A stretch of DNA of 64,000 nucleotides, taken from positions 4,850,001 to 4,914,000 of the forward strand of contig NZ_BNED01000005.1 in the NCBI RefSeq assembly GCF_016755875.1, in the 5' to 3' direction. Of this stretch, positions 13,031-23,898 are shown piece by piece. A model generated the notes under the pieces. It searched no databases. It saw only the letters and a program-made list of their open reading frames with translations, and was not told the origin of the DNA. The DNA comes from Streptomyces spororaveus (GTDB taxonomy: Bacteria; Actinomycetota; Actinomycetes; Streptomycetales; Streptomycetaceae). Every line of letters starts with the position of its first letter. Positions within the stretch are counted from its first letter, which is position 1. A program made the position numbers and the translations under genes.

Positions 13031-13436
13031 GGCGGGGTCGGGTGGTGGGGCGGGGGCTGCGGAGGGGCTGTTCCGCTGGGGCGGTGGTCAGTGATGTGTA
13101 TGGGGGTTTCCCGTCAGTCTCATCGTCTCTCCGTGTCGGGCCGGTCCCTCAAGGGCGCTCCTTCGTCGCGTCGCTTCGCGATGGCCTTGCGGCCACCCTT
13201 GACCGACCGTCCCGCCCCGGAAATCCGAAGACTGCCGAGAAGCCCCCAAAAGAACGAGCCGGGCACTCAAGACAGGGACGGGGCGGCCAGAGACCCCCTG
13301 CCCGGTCCCGGGTGGGCACGCTCCCGAGACGGGGCCCATGACAGTCGCCGCCCGGGTCGGGGAGGCGCGTCCAATCGCTACGCGCTCCTCATCTCTCGGC
13401 GTCCGACGACCGTCTTGGGTTGGACATAGGCCGCCC
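13031..13436 (+). repeat. Large repeat arm A (forward)
   Basis: This is the first of four copies of an approximately 400-bp non-coding repeat; the others are 14158-14582 (inverted), 45361-45765 (direct) and 46748-47110 (inverted). Shared landmarks in order are GGTGGTCAGTGATGTG, TTTCCCGTCAGTCTCATCG, TCAAGGGCGCTC, CCACCCTTGACCGACCG, AAGACTGCCGAGAAGCCCCC, AAAAGAACGAGCC, ATCGCTACGCGCTCC and the 65-bp unit beginning CGTCCGACGACCGTC. TCAAGGG (13149-13155) can pair with CCCTTGA (13196-13202), enclosing CGCG-TCGCTT-CGCG and GGCC-TTGC-GGCC. Open frames across it lack ribosome sites and differ between copies, so it is treated as non-coding. Confidence 0.88.
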
Positions 13437-13760
13437 ACCACCCCCAGCGACTCCCCAGTCTCAGCGTCCGACGACCGTCTTGGGTTGGACATAGGCCGCC
13501 CACCACCCCCACTGACTCCCCGGTCTCAGCGTCCGACGACCGTCTTGGGTTGGACATAGGCCGCCCACCACCCCCACTGACTCCCCGGTCTCAGCGTCCG
13601 ACGACCGTCTTGGGTTGGACATAGGCCGCCCACCATCCCCAGCGACTCCCCAGTCTCGGCGTCCGATGACCGTCTTGGGCTGGGCATGGGCTGCCCACCA
13701 CTCACGGGTCTCTCGATGACGGCGTCCGACGACCGTCTGTGGCTGGTCATGAGCCGCCCA
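13400..13760 (+). repeat. 65-bp tandem array, about 5.5 units
   Basis: Units start at 13400, 13465, 13530, 13595, 13660 and 13723. The period is exactly 65 bp for the first four intervals and 63 for the last. Each unit starts CGTCCGACGACCGTCTTGGG and continues TTGGACATAGGCCGCCCA. The first unit is shared with arm A. The middle units are almost identical, and the last two are degenerate. GTCC...GGAC and GAC-GACC-GTC form nested short pairings in every unit. All parts of the unit repeat, including the part between the conserved words, so there are no spacers. Confidence 0.9.
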
Positions 13761-13877
13761 CGCCCGTTGGGGGGCTCCCTTTTGGCGGCGGTCGGCGGTC
13801 GGCGAGCCCGCCCAGGCGCATGAGGGTCCTTTTTGGCTGCGTCTGGCCGTCGTTCGGGGTGAAAAGGCGTGGGACTG

Positions 13878-14013
13878 CGGCTATTTCGTCGTGGATGCAG
13901 GTCAGCGCATGTGGGTGGCCCAGAAGGCCGCCAGTTTGCCCTAATTGCCCTCGTTTGGGGGTGGGTTTGTGGTGTTGTGCTCGCGTTGACCCGGTTCCAC
14001 GACGGAATAGGCG
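13878..14013. mobile_element. 136-bp core with terminal inverted repeats (MITE-like), copy 1
   Basis: The left end CGGCTATTTCGTCGTG (13878-13893) is an imperfect inverted match to the right end CACGACGGAATAGGCG (13998-14013). Weaker pairing continues inward through GGTCA and TGACCC. A second copy of identical length lies at 46420-46555. The interior is less GC-rich than the surrounding chromosome (for example CCTAATTGCCCTCGTTT) and has no gene. The end structure suits a non-autonomous element or a long RNA hairpin. No target-site duplication could be recognised. Confidence 0.6.
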
Positions 14014-14060
14014 AGGTACCGGCCGTCAGTCCCTCTCAGCGGCTCTCTTCAGCACCAAAC

Positions 14061-14203
14061 CGGCCGCCGGACGCAGGCCCGAAGAAGCACATCGGTCGTG
14101 GGCGGCTTATGAGCAGCCCCGGCCGGTCGTCGGACGCAGGTCGAGCGCCGGATTTGAGGCTGTGGGCGGCCTATGTCCAGCCCAGGACGGTCGTCGGACG
14201 CTG
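14061..14203 (-). repeat. Two to three 64-65-bp units in reverse orientation
   Basis: GTGGGCGGCTTATGAGCAGC (from 14098) and GTGGGCGGCCTATGTCCAGC (from 14162) are reverse-orientation copies of the unit tandemly repeated at 13400-13760. Both run into GTCGTCGGACGC. A partial third copy (GCCGGACGCAGG) precedes them. The last unit merges with arm B. Confidence 0.8.
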
Positions 14204-14582
14204 AGACGTGGGGAGCGCGTAGCGATGTGGTGCGCTTCCCCCGGTCCGGGCTGGGGTCTGGATGGGCCCCGTCTGTCGGGTGTCCCCGGCCCCCGTCCGG
14301 GCAGGGGGTCTCTGGCTACCCCGTCCTTCAAAGCCTGGACCGGCTCGTTCTTTTGGGGGCTTCTCGGCAGTCTTCGGATATCCGGGGCGGGACGGTCGGT
14401 CAAGGGTGGCCGTCAGGCCATCGCGTAGCGACGCGACGACGAAGGAGGAGCGCCCTTGAGGGACCGGCACGACACGGAGAGACGATGAGACTGACGGGAA
14501 ACCCCCATACACATCACTGACCACCGCCCGAGCGAAACCGCCCTTCCGTAGCCACCGCCCCACCACCCGACCCCGCCCGCCC
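14158..14582 (-). repeat. Large repeat arm B (inverted)
   Basis: This is the reverse-orientation copy of arm A. It carries GGCTCGTTCTTTTGGGGGCT (from 14341), CTTCTCGGCAGTCTTCGG, CAAGGGTGGCCGTCAGG, CGATGAGACTGACGGGAAA and CATCACTGACCACCGCCC, and its GC-rich outer end (CCGCCCCACCACCCGACCCC) matches the outer end of arms A and C. The internal hairpins are kept with different loops: GGCC-TGAC-GGCC here against GGCC-TTGC-GGCC in arm A. Between 13761 and 14060, apart from the 136-bp core, I see no gene. Confidence 0.88.
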
Positions 14583-14637
14583 GGCTCCCGCCCCCCGCCC
14601 GGGCCGACGCGGGCGTACGGGCCCACGGGCCCATGGG

Positions 14638-16275
14638 TCAGCCGAGGGGGAGGTCCAGGTAGGACGGGGTGGCCTCGGGGGAGGTGAAGTCCAGGGTCGC
14701 GCGGGGGTGGTTGGCGTCGCCGTAGAACGGGTCGCGGGCGTCGATCACCAGCATCAGCCGGTTGCCGCGCGGCACGTCGTACGCCGTGGCCTGGAGCTCG
14801 ATGTCCGCGCTGATCAGACTGTCGGGCGGGGAGTCGAGGTCGGTGTACGGGGCGTGCGTGATGATGTGGGCCGTGCCGTCGGGGGCCGTGTCGAGGAGGT
14901 ACGCGACGAAGGTGGACCCGGGGTTCGCCGCCCGGTACGTCACCCGCAGCCGCGGTATGCCGCGCAGCCGGGTGGTCTCCCCGGCCGGGTCCGCGGTCCA
15001 TACGGCGGCGACGGTGCGGTCGATGTCCTGGGTGCGGTAGATCTTCGGGCGGCCGGCGATCTCCGCGTAGCCGGACCGCACCACCGCGTCGGCGACGGTC
15101 GCCGGGGTGTCCATCCCGCACAGCACGGTCGACGTCCAGCCGGCCTGCGGTTCGTCGCCGAGTTCGCCGTCGTCCGTCAGGTGCAGCCGTTCCAGGCGTT
15201 CGGTGAGGGAGGGCCAGGTGGGGCGGGGTTCGAGGGTCTTGCTCCACATGACCTCGCCGAGTACCTGCCCCTCGGCGCCGATGCCGTTGTCGATGTCCCT
15301 GAGGTGGTGGTCGAGCCACCGGTGGGCGTCCGTCCAGATCCGGTTGGGCAGGCCGAGCATGCCCGTCATCTCCGGGCCGGAGTGGTCCCCGATGGAGACG
15401 GCGAGGCGTTTGGGGCCGGTCAGTTCGTTGAACATCTTCAGCGTCTGGTTGGGCGGGAAGAGCGTCTCGTGCCAGGCGTGCGAGAAGAAGACCGGCACCT
15501 GGCGGCGGTTGAGCTCTTTGATGTGGCTGAAGGGGGACCGCGTCTCCGCCCAGCGCAGGGTGCCCTGGACGTCGCGGTTGGCGAGGACGTTGTCGAAGAC
15601 GCTCTGCGTCTGCGGGCTCAGCCGGGCCTTCGCGGCCGCGTCGAGCAGGGCCCGTACGGCCGCGATGTGCCGGGTGGAGTTCTCGTAGAAGGCCTCTCCG
15701 AGGTCGCCCCAGGTGCTGAGCGCGACGACGGCGTCGACGCGGGTGTCGTGCGCGGCGACGAGCTGGCCGATGCCGGAGCCGTACGAGTCCCCGAGGAAGC
15801 CGATCTTCGTCACCGGGCCGGAGCTGCGCTCGACGAGGTGCTCCAGGGCCCGGCTGCCGTCGGCGACGTCGAGCGGGCCCGCCACGTCGACCTGGCCCTC
15901 GGAGCCGCCGAAGCCGCGGGCGGAGTAGGCGAGGACGTTGTAGCCGCGGGCGGCGAAGAGGGAGGCCTGGACGGCGTACGGGAGCCAGCCGAGGCTGGTC
16001 CACGGCGAGGGCATGATGATCGCGGGGCGCGGCTGGGTGCCGGTGTGCCGCCAGAGCGCGGCGTCGAGGAGGTCCCCGTCGGCGCCGGTGACCTTGCCGC
16101 GGGTGAAGACGGCGACCGAGCGGACCTCGGCGATCTCGGCGGCGCGGGCGGGGGCGAGGCCGGTGACGTCGCCGCTCTCCAGGGCGGTGACGAAGGCGGT
16201 GAGGGCGGTCGTGTCGAGTTCGGGATAGAGCGAGAAGGGAGTGCGGGAGAAGGGGGTACGGGCGGCTGGAGTCAC
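14638..16275 (-). CDS. CocE/NonD family alpha/beta hydrolase
   Basis: This is a 545-residue cytoplasmic esterase/peptidase-type hydrolase. The nucleophile elbow is GDSYGSG with Ser164. MPSPWTSLGW and YSARGFGGSEG form the N-terminal core of the X-Pro dipeptidyl-peptidase (S15) fold. SHAWHETLFPP and a histidine in GDHSGPE follow, and a beta-rich C-terminal PepX_C domain ends near LDFTSPEATPSYLDLP. No secretion signal is seen. The start is GTG with AGAGGA about 12 bases upstream. It is divergent from the acyl-CoA operon and ends against the repeat locus. Esters, amides or prolyl peptides are possible substrates; nothing nearby decides. Confidence 0.88.
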   Translation of the reverse strand: MTPAARTPFSRTPFSLYPELDTTALTAFVTALESGDVTGLAPARAAEIAEVRSVAVFTRGKVTGADGDLLDAALWRHTGTQPRPAIIMPSPWTSLGWLPYAVQASLFAARGYNVLAYSARGFGGSEGQVDVAGPLDVADGSRALEHLVERSSGPVTKIGFLGDSYGSGIGQLVAAHDTRVDAVVALSTWGDLGEAFYENSTRHIAAVRALLDAAAKARLSPQTQSVFDNVLANRDVQGTLRWAETRSPFSHIKELNRRQVPVFFSHAWHETLFPPNQTLKMFNELTGPKRLAVSIGDHSGPEMTGMLGLPNRIWTDAHRWLDHHLRDIDNGIGAEGQVLGEVMWSKTLEPRPTWPSLTERLERLHLTDDGELGDEPQAGWTSTVLCGMDTPATVADAVVRSGYAEIAGRPKIYRTQDIDRTVAAVWTADPAGETTRLRGIPRLRVTYRAANPGSTFVAYLLDTAPDGTAHIITHAPYTDLDSPPDSLISADIELQATAYDVPRGNRLMLVIDARDPFYGDANHPRATLDFTSPEATPSYLDLPLG

Positions 16276-16638
16276 GTCGGTCCATCCTCTTCATCGTCTT
16301 CGACGTCTGCGTCGTCTTTGACGGCGTTCGTCGTCTTCGTCGAGTGACAGGAACGTGTGCGCCCGCCCGGGCCCGGAGCGGAACGTTCAGTATCGACGGG
16401 ACATCCAGTGACGTATCGCGAGTTTCCGGCTTACGGCCTGAATCGCCCCCTCCGTTCCCGCGGGCCGCCGTGCGGCGGGACCTGCGGCCCGTATGCGGGC
16501 GCGGCAACTGGCGTTCCCCCGGGGCGGTTTGGTCCGGGTGGCGGGAAGACGTCGCCACCGAAGAAAATCATGCAAGCATGCTTGATTGTTTTGGTGGGTG
16601 CTGCCAGTCTTCCCCTCACGCCGAGAGGGGAGCACACC
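16276..16638 (+). promoter_or_regulatory. Divergent control region with CAAGCATGCTTG palindrome
   Basis: CAAGCATGCTTG at 16573-16584 is a perfect 12-bp palindrome, extended imperfectly by AAA...TTT flanks. It overlaps TTGATT (16583-16588), a plausible -35 box; CAGTCT (16605-16610) is a possible -10. The GTG of the first operon gene lies about 29 bp beyond the -10. Position and symmetry suit a TetR-family operator, and the operon ends with a tetR gene. On the hydrolase side a CGTCTT-rich, low-complexity stretch (16283-16342) forms the leader. Confidence 0.6.
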
Positions 16639-17465
16639 GTGCCCGATCCGTCCGCCGTCGACGCAGCCGTCGCCGTCTTCGCAGATCTGCGCGAGGAGGG
16701 CCGCGAACTGGACTCCCTGGTAGGGGATTTGGGCATTCCCGACTGGGCCCGGCCCACCCCCGCACCCGGTTGGACCATCGCCCACCAGATCGCCCACCTG
16801 CACTGGACCGACCGGGCCTCACTGCTCTCCCTCACCGACGCCACCGGCTTCGGCCACATGGTCGAGCAGGCCCTGAAGGCCCCCGACACGTTCGTCGACG
16901 AAGGCGCGCGCGAGGGCGCGGAGCTGGCCCCCGACGAGCTGCTCGCCCGCTGGCGCAGCACGCGCGCGGCCCTCGACCAGGCGCTGGCCGCGGCCTCGCC
17001 CGACACCCGCTTCCCCTGGTACGGGCCGCCGATGAAGGCCGCCTCGATGGCCAGCGCGCGGCTGATGGAGACCTGGGCGCACGGCCAGGACGTCGCCGAC
17101 GCGCTCGGCGTGCGCCGTATCCCGACCGCGCGGCTGCGGCACGTGGCGCGGATCGGCGTACGGGCCCGCGACTACGCCTACGCCGTACGCGGACTGCCCG
17201 CGCCCGCCGAGGAGTTCCGGGTGGAGCTGACGGCACCCGACGGCCCGCAGGTGTGGACGTACGGCCCGCCGGAGGCCCCGCAGCGGATCACCGGCCCGGC
17301 GCTCGACTTCTGCCTCCTGGTGACCCAGCGGGCCCACCGCGCCGACCTGGCCCTGACCGCGACCGGCCCCGACGCCGACCGCTGGCTGGACATCGCCCAG
17401 GCCTTCGCCGGCCCGGCGGGGGCGGGCCGGGAGCCTGGGGCGGGCCGGGAGCCGGGGGCCGCGCG

Positions 17466-17469
<4 letters not shown>
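16639..17469 (+). CDS. TIGR03084 family metal-binding protein (mycothiol-dependent isomerase fold)
   Basis: This is a 276-residue protein with the DinB/maleylpyruvate-isomerase N-terminal four-helix fold. GWTIAHQIAHLHWTD supplies metal-binding histidines, and TWAHGQDVADALG supplies the third His. This matches the TIGR03084 group found beside acyl-CoA carboxylases in actinobacteria; its reaction is unknown. GAGAGGGGAG precedes the GTG start at 16639, so longer upstream readings are rejected. The C-terminal tail GREPGAGREPGAA is a short duplication. It opens the acyl-CoA operon and overlaps the AtuA gene by four bases (GTGA). Confidence 0.88.
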
Positions 17470-19216
<1,747 letters not shown>

Positions 19217-19220
<4 letters not shown>

Positions 19221-20815
19221 CCCGCCTCGGCACCACCGTCGACCCGCACGCCCCCGAGCACACCCGCGCCCGTACGGCCGCACTGGAGCGCCTCGCCGCC
19301 CTCGACACCGAGCACGCCAAGGCCCTGCAGGGCGGCGGAGAGAAGTACACGGCCCGCCACCAGGCCCGCGGCAAGCTCCTGGCGCGCGAGCGCGTCGAGC
19401 TGCTCCTGGACCCCGACACCCCGTTCCTGGAGCTGTCCCCGCTCGCCGCCTGGGGCAGCGACTACCCCGTCGGAGCCTCCATGGTCACCGGCATCGGCAC
19501 CGTCGAAGGCGTCGAATGCCTGGTCACCGCCAACGACCCCACGGTCCGCGGCGGCGCCTCCAACCCGTGGACCCTCAAGAAGGCGCTGCGGGCCAACGAG
19601 ATCGCCCGGCAGAACCGCCTCCCCGTCATCAGCCTCGTGGAGTCCGGCGGTGCCGACCTGCCCTCCCAGAAGGAGATCTTCATCCCGGGCGGCGCGATCT
19701 TCCGCGACCTCACCCGGCTCTCGGCCGAGGGCGTCCCGACCGTCGCGGTCGTCTTCGGCAACTCCACCGCCGGAGGCGCGTACATCCCCGGCATGTCCGA
19801 CCACACCATCATGATCAAGGACCGTTCCAAGGTGTTCCTCGGCGGTCCGCCCCTGGTCAAGATGGCCACCGGCGAGGAGAGCGACGACGAGTCCCTCGGC
19901 GGCGCCGACATGCACGCCCGCACCTCCGGACTCGCCGACTACTACGCCCTCGACGAGTACGACGCCATCCGCCAGGCCCGCCGCGTCGTGGCCCGCCTGA
20001 ACCACCGCAAGCCCCACCAGGACCCGCCGAAGGCCGAGGAACCCCTCCACGACCCCGAGGAGCTCCTCGGCATCGTCCCGCCCGACCTCAAGACCCCCTT
20101 CGACCCGCGCGAGGTCATCGCCCGGATCGTCGACGCCTCCGACTTCGACGAGTTCAAGCCCCTCTACGGCCCCAGCCTCGTCACCGGCTGGGCCACCCTG
20201 CACGGCTACCCGGTCGGCATCCTCGCCAACGCGCAGGGCGTGCTGTTCAGCGCCGAGTCCCAGAAGGCCGCCCAGTTCATCCAGCTCGCCAACCAGCGCG
20301 ACATCCCCCTCCTCTTCCTCCACAACACCACCGGCTACATGGTCGGCAAGGAGTACGAGCAGGGAGGCATCATCAAGCACGGCTCGATGATGATCAACGC
20401 CGTCTCCAACTCGAAGGTCCCGCACCTGTCCGTACTCATCGGAGCCAGCTACGGCGCCGGCCACTACGGCATGTGCGGCCGCGCCTACGAGCCCCGCTTC
20501 CTCTTCGCCTGGCCCAGCGCCAAATCCGCCGTCATGGGACCCCACCAGCTGGCCGGCGTGCTCTCCATCGTGTCCCGGCAGTCCGCCGCCGCCAAGGGAC
20601 AGCCCTACGACGAGGAGGCCGACGCCGGGATGCGCGCCTTCGTCGAAGCGCAGATCGAGTCCGAGTCCCTGCCGATGTTCCTGTCCGGACGGATCTACGA
20701 CGACGGAGTCATCGACCCGCGCGACACCCGTACCGTCCTCGGCCTGTGCCTGTCGGCCGTCCACAACGCCCCCGTCGAGGGCGCCCGTGGCGGCTTCGGC
20801 GTCTTCCGGATGTGA
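19217..20815 (+). CDS. Acyl-CoA carboxylase beta (carboxyltransferase) subunit
   Basis: This 532-residue subunit transfers carboxyl from biotin to an acyl-CoA. It follows the methylcrotonyl-/geranyl-CoA carboxylase pattern rather than the acetyl/propionyl type: ERVELLLDPDTPFLELS, VTANDPTVRGGA, the oxyanion stretches GGADLPSQ and FGNSTAGGAYIPGMSD, then NTTGYMVGKEYEQGG and GASYGAGHYGMCGRAYEPRF. The length is typical for MCC-beta (about 530). The ATG overlaps the atuA stop (ATGA) and the biotin-carrying alpha subunit follows 8 bp downstream. With AtuA adjacent and no HMG-CoA lyase in the window, a geranyl-CoA-like or other branched 3-methyl-enoyl-CoA substrate is inferred. Confidence 0.93.
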
Positions 20816-20823
20816 GCCCGCAC

Positions 20824-22728
20824 ATGACGAACCTGACCTCCCTCCTCGTCGCCAACCGCGGCGAGATCGCCGTCCGGATCTTCCGCACCGCCCGCGCCCT
20901 GGGCCTGACCACCGTCGCCGTCCACTCCGACCCGGACGCCGACGCCCTCCACGTCCGCGACGCCGACGCGGCCGTCCGCCTGCCCGGCGCGGCCCCCGCC
21001 GACACCTACCTGCGCGGCGACCTGATCATCAAGGCCGCCCTCGCCGCCGGCGCCGACGCCGTCCACCCCGGCTACGGCTTCCTCTCCGAGAACGCCGGCT
21101 TCGCCCGCGAGGTCCAGGCCGCCGGACTGACCTGGATCGGCCCGCCCCCCGCGGCCATCGAGGCCATGGCCTCCAAGACCCGGGCCAAGGAACTGATGCG
21201 CGCCGCCGGAGTGCCGCTCCTCGACCCCGTCGACCCCGCCACCGCCACCCACGCCGACCTGCCCCTCCTCCTCAAGGCCGCGGCCGGCGGCGGCGGCCGC
21301 GGCATGCGCGTGGTCCGCGACCTCGACCAGCTCAAGGAAGCCCTGGACGCGGCCTCCGCCGAAGCCCGCTCCGCCTTCGGCGACGGCGAGGTCTTCGCCG
21401 AGCCCTACGTCGAACGCGGCCGCCACGTCGAGGTGCAGATCCTCGCCGACGCCCACGGCACCGTCTGGGCACTCGGCACCCGCGACTGCTCCCTCCAGCG
21501 CCGCCACCAGAAGGTCATCGAGGAAGCCCCCGCCCCGGGCCTCCCCGAAACCCTGCGCACGACCCTCCACGAGGCCGCCGTCGCCGCCGCCCGCGCCGTC
21601 TCGTACGAGGGAGCGGGCACGGTCGAGTTCCTCGTCACCGCCGACGGACGCCCGTACTTCCTGGAGATGAACACCCGCCTCCAGGTCGAACACCCCGTCA
21701 CCGAAGCCGTATTCGATCTCGACCTCGTCGCCCTCCAGCTGCGCGTCGCCGAAGGCACGGCGCTGCCCCCGACACCCCCGCGGCCCACCGGACACGCCGT
21801 CGAGGCCCGCCTCTACGCCGAGGACCCCGCCCAGGACTGGCGCCCCCAGACCGGCACCCTGCACACCCTCGCCATCCCCGGCGGCGTCCGCGTCGACACC
21901 GGGTTCACCGACGGGGACACCGTCGGCATCCACTACGACCCCATGCTCGCCAAGGTCGTCACCCACGCCCCCACCCGCGCCGAGGCCGTCCGCGCCCTCG
22001 CCGCCGCCCTCGCCGGAGCCCGCCTCCACGGGCTCACCACCAACCGCGAACTCCTCGTACGCTCCCTGCGGCACCCGGAATTCGCCGCCGCGCAGCTCGA
22101 CACCGGCTTCTACGACCGCCACCTCGACACCCTCACCGGCGGCGCCCCGGACCCCACCCCGGCCGCCCTCGCCGCCGCCCTCGCCGAGGCGGCCCCTGCC
22201 CCTGACGCCCCCCTCGCCGCCCGCCTGGGCGGCTGGCGCAACCTCCGCTCGCACCCCCACACCCGCCGCTACCGGGCCGCCGGCACCGAGTACGAGGTCC
22301 AGTACCACCCGGTGAACCACCCCGGGATCCGGGTCCTGGCCGCCACCCCCGACCTCGTCACCCTCGAAGTCGAGGGAATCCGCCGGGCGTTCCACGTGAA
22401 ACAAAATTCGAACGAGATCTACGTGGACTCCGCCCTCGGCGCCCACACCTTCACCCGCGTTCCCCGCTTCCCCGATCCCCAGGACCGCACGGAACCGGGC
22501 TCGCTGCTCGCCCCCATGCCCGGCACCGTCGTCCGCATCGCCAAGGGCCTCGCCCCCGGCAGCCCCGTCACCACCGGGCAGCCCCTGCTCTGGCTGGAGG
22601 CCATGAAGATGGAGCACCGCATTCTCGCTCCCGCCTCCGGCACGCTCACCGCGCTCCACGTCGCCACCGGCCAACAGGTCGAGTACGGCGCCCTGCTCGC
22701 CGTAGTCCAGGAGGAAACGCAAGCATGA
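20824..22728 (+). CDS. Acyl-CoA carboxylase alpha subunit (biotin carboxylase + BCCP)
   Basis: This 634-residue alpha subunit carboxylates biotin with ATP and bicarbonate and hands it to the beta subunit. Domains are the biotin carboxylase N-lobe (LLVANRGEIAVRIFRTA), ATP-grasp with KAAAGGGGRGMR, the catalytic segment EMNTRLQVEHPVTE, a poorly conserved linker (about 450-560) that is the beta-contact region in MCC-type enzymes, and a C-terminal biotinyl domain with EAMKMEH, biotinylated Lys595. The length is that of MCC/GCC alpha rather than the shorter acetyl-CoA BC subunit. The stop overlaps the next start (ATGA). Confidence 0.94.
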   Translation: MTNLTSLLVANRGEIAVRIFRTARALGLTTVAVHSDPDADALHVRDADAAVRLPGAAPADTYLRGDLIIKAALAAGADAVHPGYGFLSENAGFAREVQAAGLTWIGPPPAAIEAMASKTRAKELMRAAGVPLLDPVDPATATHADLPLLLKAAAGGGGRGMRVVRDLDQLKEALDAASAEARSAFGDGEVFAEPYVERGRHVEVQILADAHGTVWALGTRDCSLQRRHQKVIEEAPAPGLPETLRTTLHEAAVAAARAVSYEGAGTVEFLVTADGRPYFLEMNTRLQVEHPVTEAVFDLDLVALQLRVAEGTALPPTPPRPTGHAVEARLYAEDPAQDWRPQTGTLHTLAIPGGVRVDTGFTDGDTVGIHYDPMLAKVVTHAPTRAEAVRALAAALAGARLHGLTTNRELLVRSLRHPEFAAAQLDTGFYDRHLDTLTGGAPDPTPAALAAALAEAAPAPDAPLAARLGGWRNLRSHPHTRRYRAAGTEYEVQYHPVNHPGIRVLAATPDLVTLEVEGIRRAFHVKQNSNEIYVDSALGAHTFTRVPRFPDPQDRTEPGSLLAPMPGTVVRIAKGLAPGSPVTTGQPLLWLEAMKMEHRILAPASGTLTALHVATGQQVEYGALLAVVQEETQA

Positions 22729-23885
22729 GCACCCTCATCGAAACCCAAGAGCACCACGCCCTGCGCGCCGCCGTAGCCGCCCTCGGACAGCGCTACGGCC
22801 GCGAGTACCTCGCCCGGATCGCCCGCGAAGGCGGCCACCCCGACGAGCTGTGGGCCGACGCCGCGAAGCTCGGCTACCTCGGGGTCAACCTCCCCGAGGA
22901 GTACGGCGGCGGAGGCGGCGGAATCGCCGAACTCTCCATCGTCCTGGAGGAACTGGGCGCCGCGGGCTGTCCCCTCCTCATGATGGTCGTCTCGCCCGCC
23001 ATCTGCGGCACGGTCATCGCCCGCTTCGGCACCGACGCCCAGAAGCAGACCTGGCTGCCCGGCCTCGCCGACGGCAGCCGCATCATGGCCTTCGGCATCA
23101 CCGAACCCGACGCCGGATCCAACTCCCACCGGATCACCACCACCGCCCGCCGCGACGGCGACGACTGGATCCTCACGGGCCGCAAGGTCTTCATCTCCGG
23201 CGTCGACATCGCCGACGCCACCCTCATCGTCGGCCGCACCGAGGACGCCCGGACGGGAAGCCTCAAGCCCTGCCTGTTCATCGTCCCGCGGGACGCCCCC
23301 GGCTTCGGCCGCACGGTCATCGACATGGAACTGGCGGCCGCGGAGAAGCAGTTCGAACTCACCCTGGACGACGTACGCCTGCCGTCCTCCGCCCTCGTGG
23401 GCGACGAGGACGCGGGCCTGCTCCAGCTGTTCGCCGGCCTCAACCCCGAACGCATCATGACGGCCGCCTTCGCCATCGGCATGGGCCGCTACGCCCTCGG
23501 CCGCGCCGTCGAGTACGCGAAGACCCGCCAGGTCTGGAAGACACCCATCGGCGCGCACCAGGCCGTGGCCCACCCGCTGGCCCAGGCCCACATCGAACTG
23601 GAACTGGCCCGCCTCATGACACAGAAGGCGGCCGCCCTGTACGACGCGGGCGACGACATGGGCGCGGGCGAGGCGGCGAACATGGCCAAGTACGCGGCCG
23701 CGGAGGCCTGTGTCCGTGCGGTCGACCAGGCCGTCCACACCCTCGGCGGCAACGGCCTCACCCGCGAATACGGCCTGGGCTCCCTGATCACCGCCTCCCG
23801 CGTGGCCCGGATCGCCCCGGTCAGCCGCGAGATGATCCTGAACTTCATCTCCCACCAAACCTTGCACCTGCCGAAGTCCTACTGA
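22725..23885 (+). CDS. Acyl-CoA dehydrogenase
   Basis: This is a 386-residue flavoprotein that introduces the alpha,beta double bond before carboxylation. FAD-contact motifs MAFGITEPDAGSN and VFISGVDIADATLI are present, as are MDDVRLP-type ELTLDDVRLPSSALVG and HTLGGNGLTREYGLGSLI. The usual YEGTxxIQR near the C-terminus is replaced by RIAPVSREMILNFI, so the Glu equivalent to MCAD Glu376 is not in its standard context. This is seen in some AtuD/FadE-like subfamilies; the base could be elsewhere. It is coupled to the alpha subunit by ATGA. Confidence 0.9.
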   Translation: MSTLIETQEHHALRAAVAALGQRYGREYLARIAREGGHPDELWADAAKLGYLGVNLPEEYGGGGGGIAELSIVLEELGAAGCPLLMMVVSPAICGTVIARFGTDAQKQTWLPGLADGSRIMAFGITEPDAGSNSHRITTTARRDGDDWILTGRKVFISGVDIADATLIVGRTEDARTGSLKPCLFIVPRDAPGFGRTVIDMELAAAEKQFELTLDDVRLPSSALVGDEDAGLLQLFAGLNPERIMTAAFAIGMGRYALGRAVEYAKTRQVWKTPIGAHQAVAHPLAQAHIELELARLMTQKAAALYDAGDDMGAGEAANMAKYAAAEACVRAVDQAVHTLGGNGLTREYGLGSLITASRVARIAPVSREMILNFISHQTLHLPKSY

Positions 23886-23896
23886 CGGTGCGTCAG
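23882..23896. promoter_or_regulatory. CTGACG-GTG-CGTCAG inverted repeat
   Basis: This perfect 6-3-6 palindrome overlaps the stop codon of the acyl-CoA dehydrogenase gene. Its arms are identical to the operator-like site at 60874-60888 and match those at 48797, 48875 and 55791. It may be an operator acting on the downstream hydratase-tetR pair, or a chance or terminator-like palindrome. The 560-bp distance to the next start weakens the operator reading. Confidence 0.4.
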
Positions 23897-23898
23897 CC

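Noticed and set aside
13400..13760. Possible CRISPR array (regular 65-bp spacing)
   Set aside because: The whole 65-bp unit is repeated, including the part that would be a spacer, and no cas genes are present. It is a plain tandem repeat.
13878..14013. Integron attC-like site (imperfect palindrome of suitable length)
   Set aside because: The GTTRRRY/RYYYAAC core sites are missing and there is no integrase gene; terminal inverted repeats fit better.
13088..14520. Open frames across the repeat arms (for example 13088-13492 minus, 13739-14428 plus)
   Set aside because: They lack ribosome sites, give different proteins in the four copies, and include frame-changing length differences such as the GGCC loop of 3 or 4 bases.
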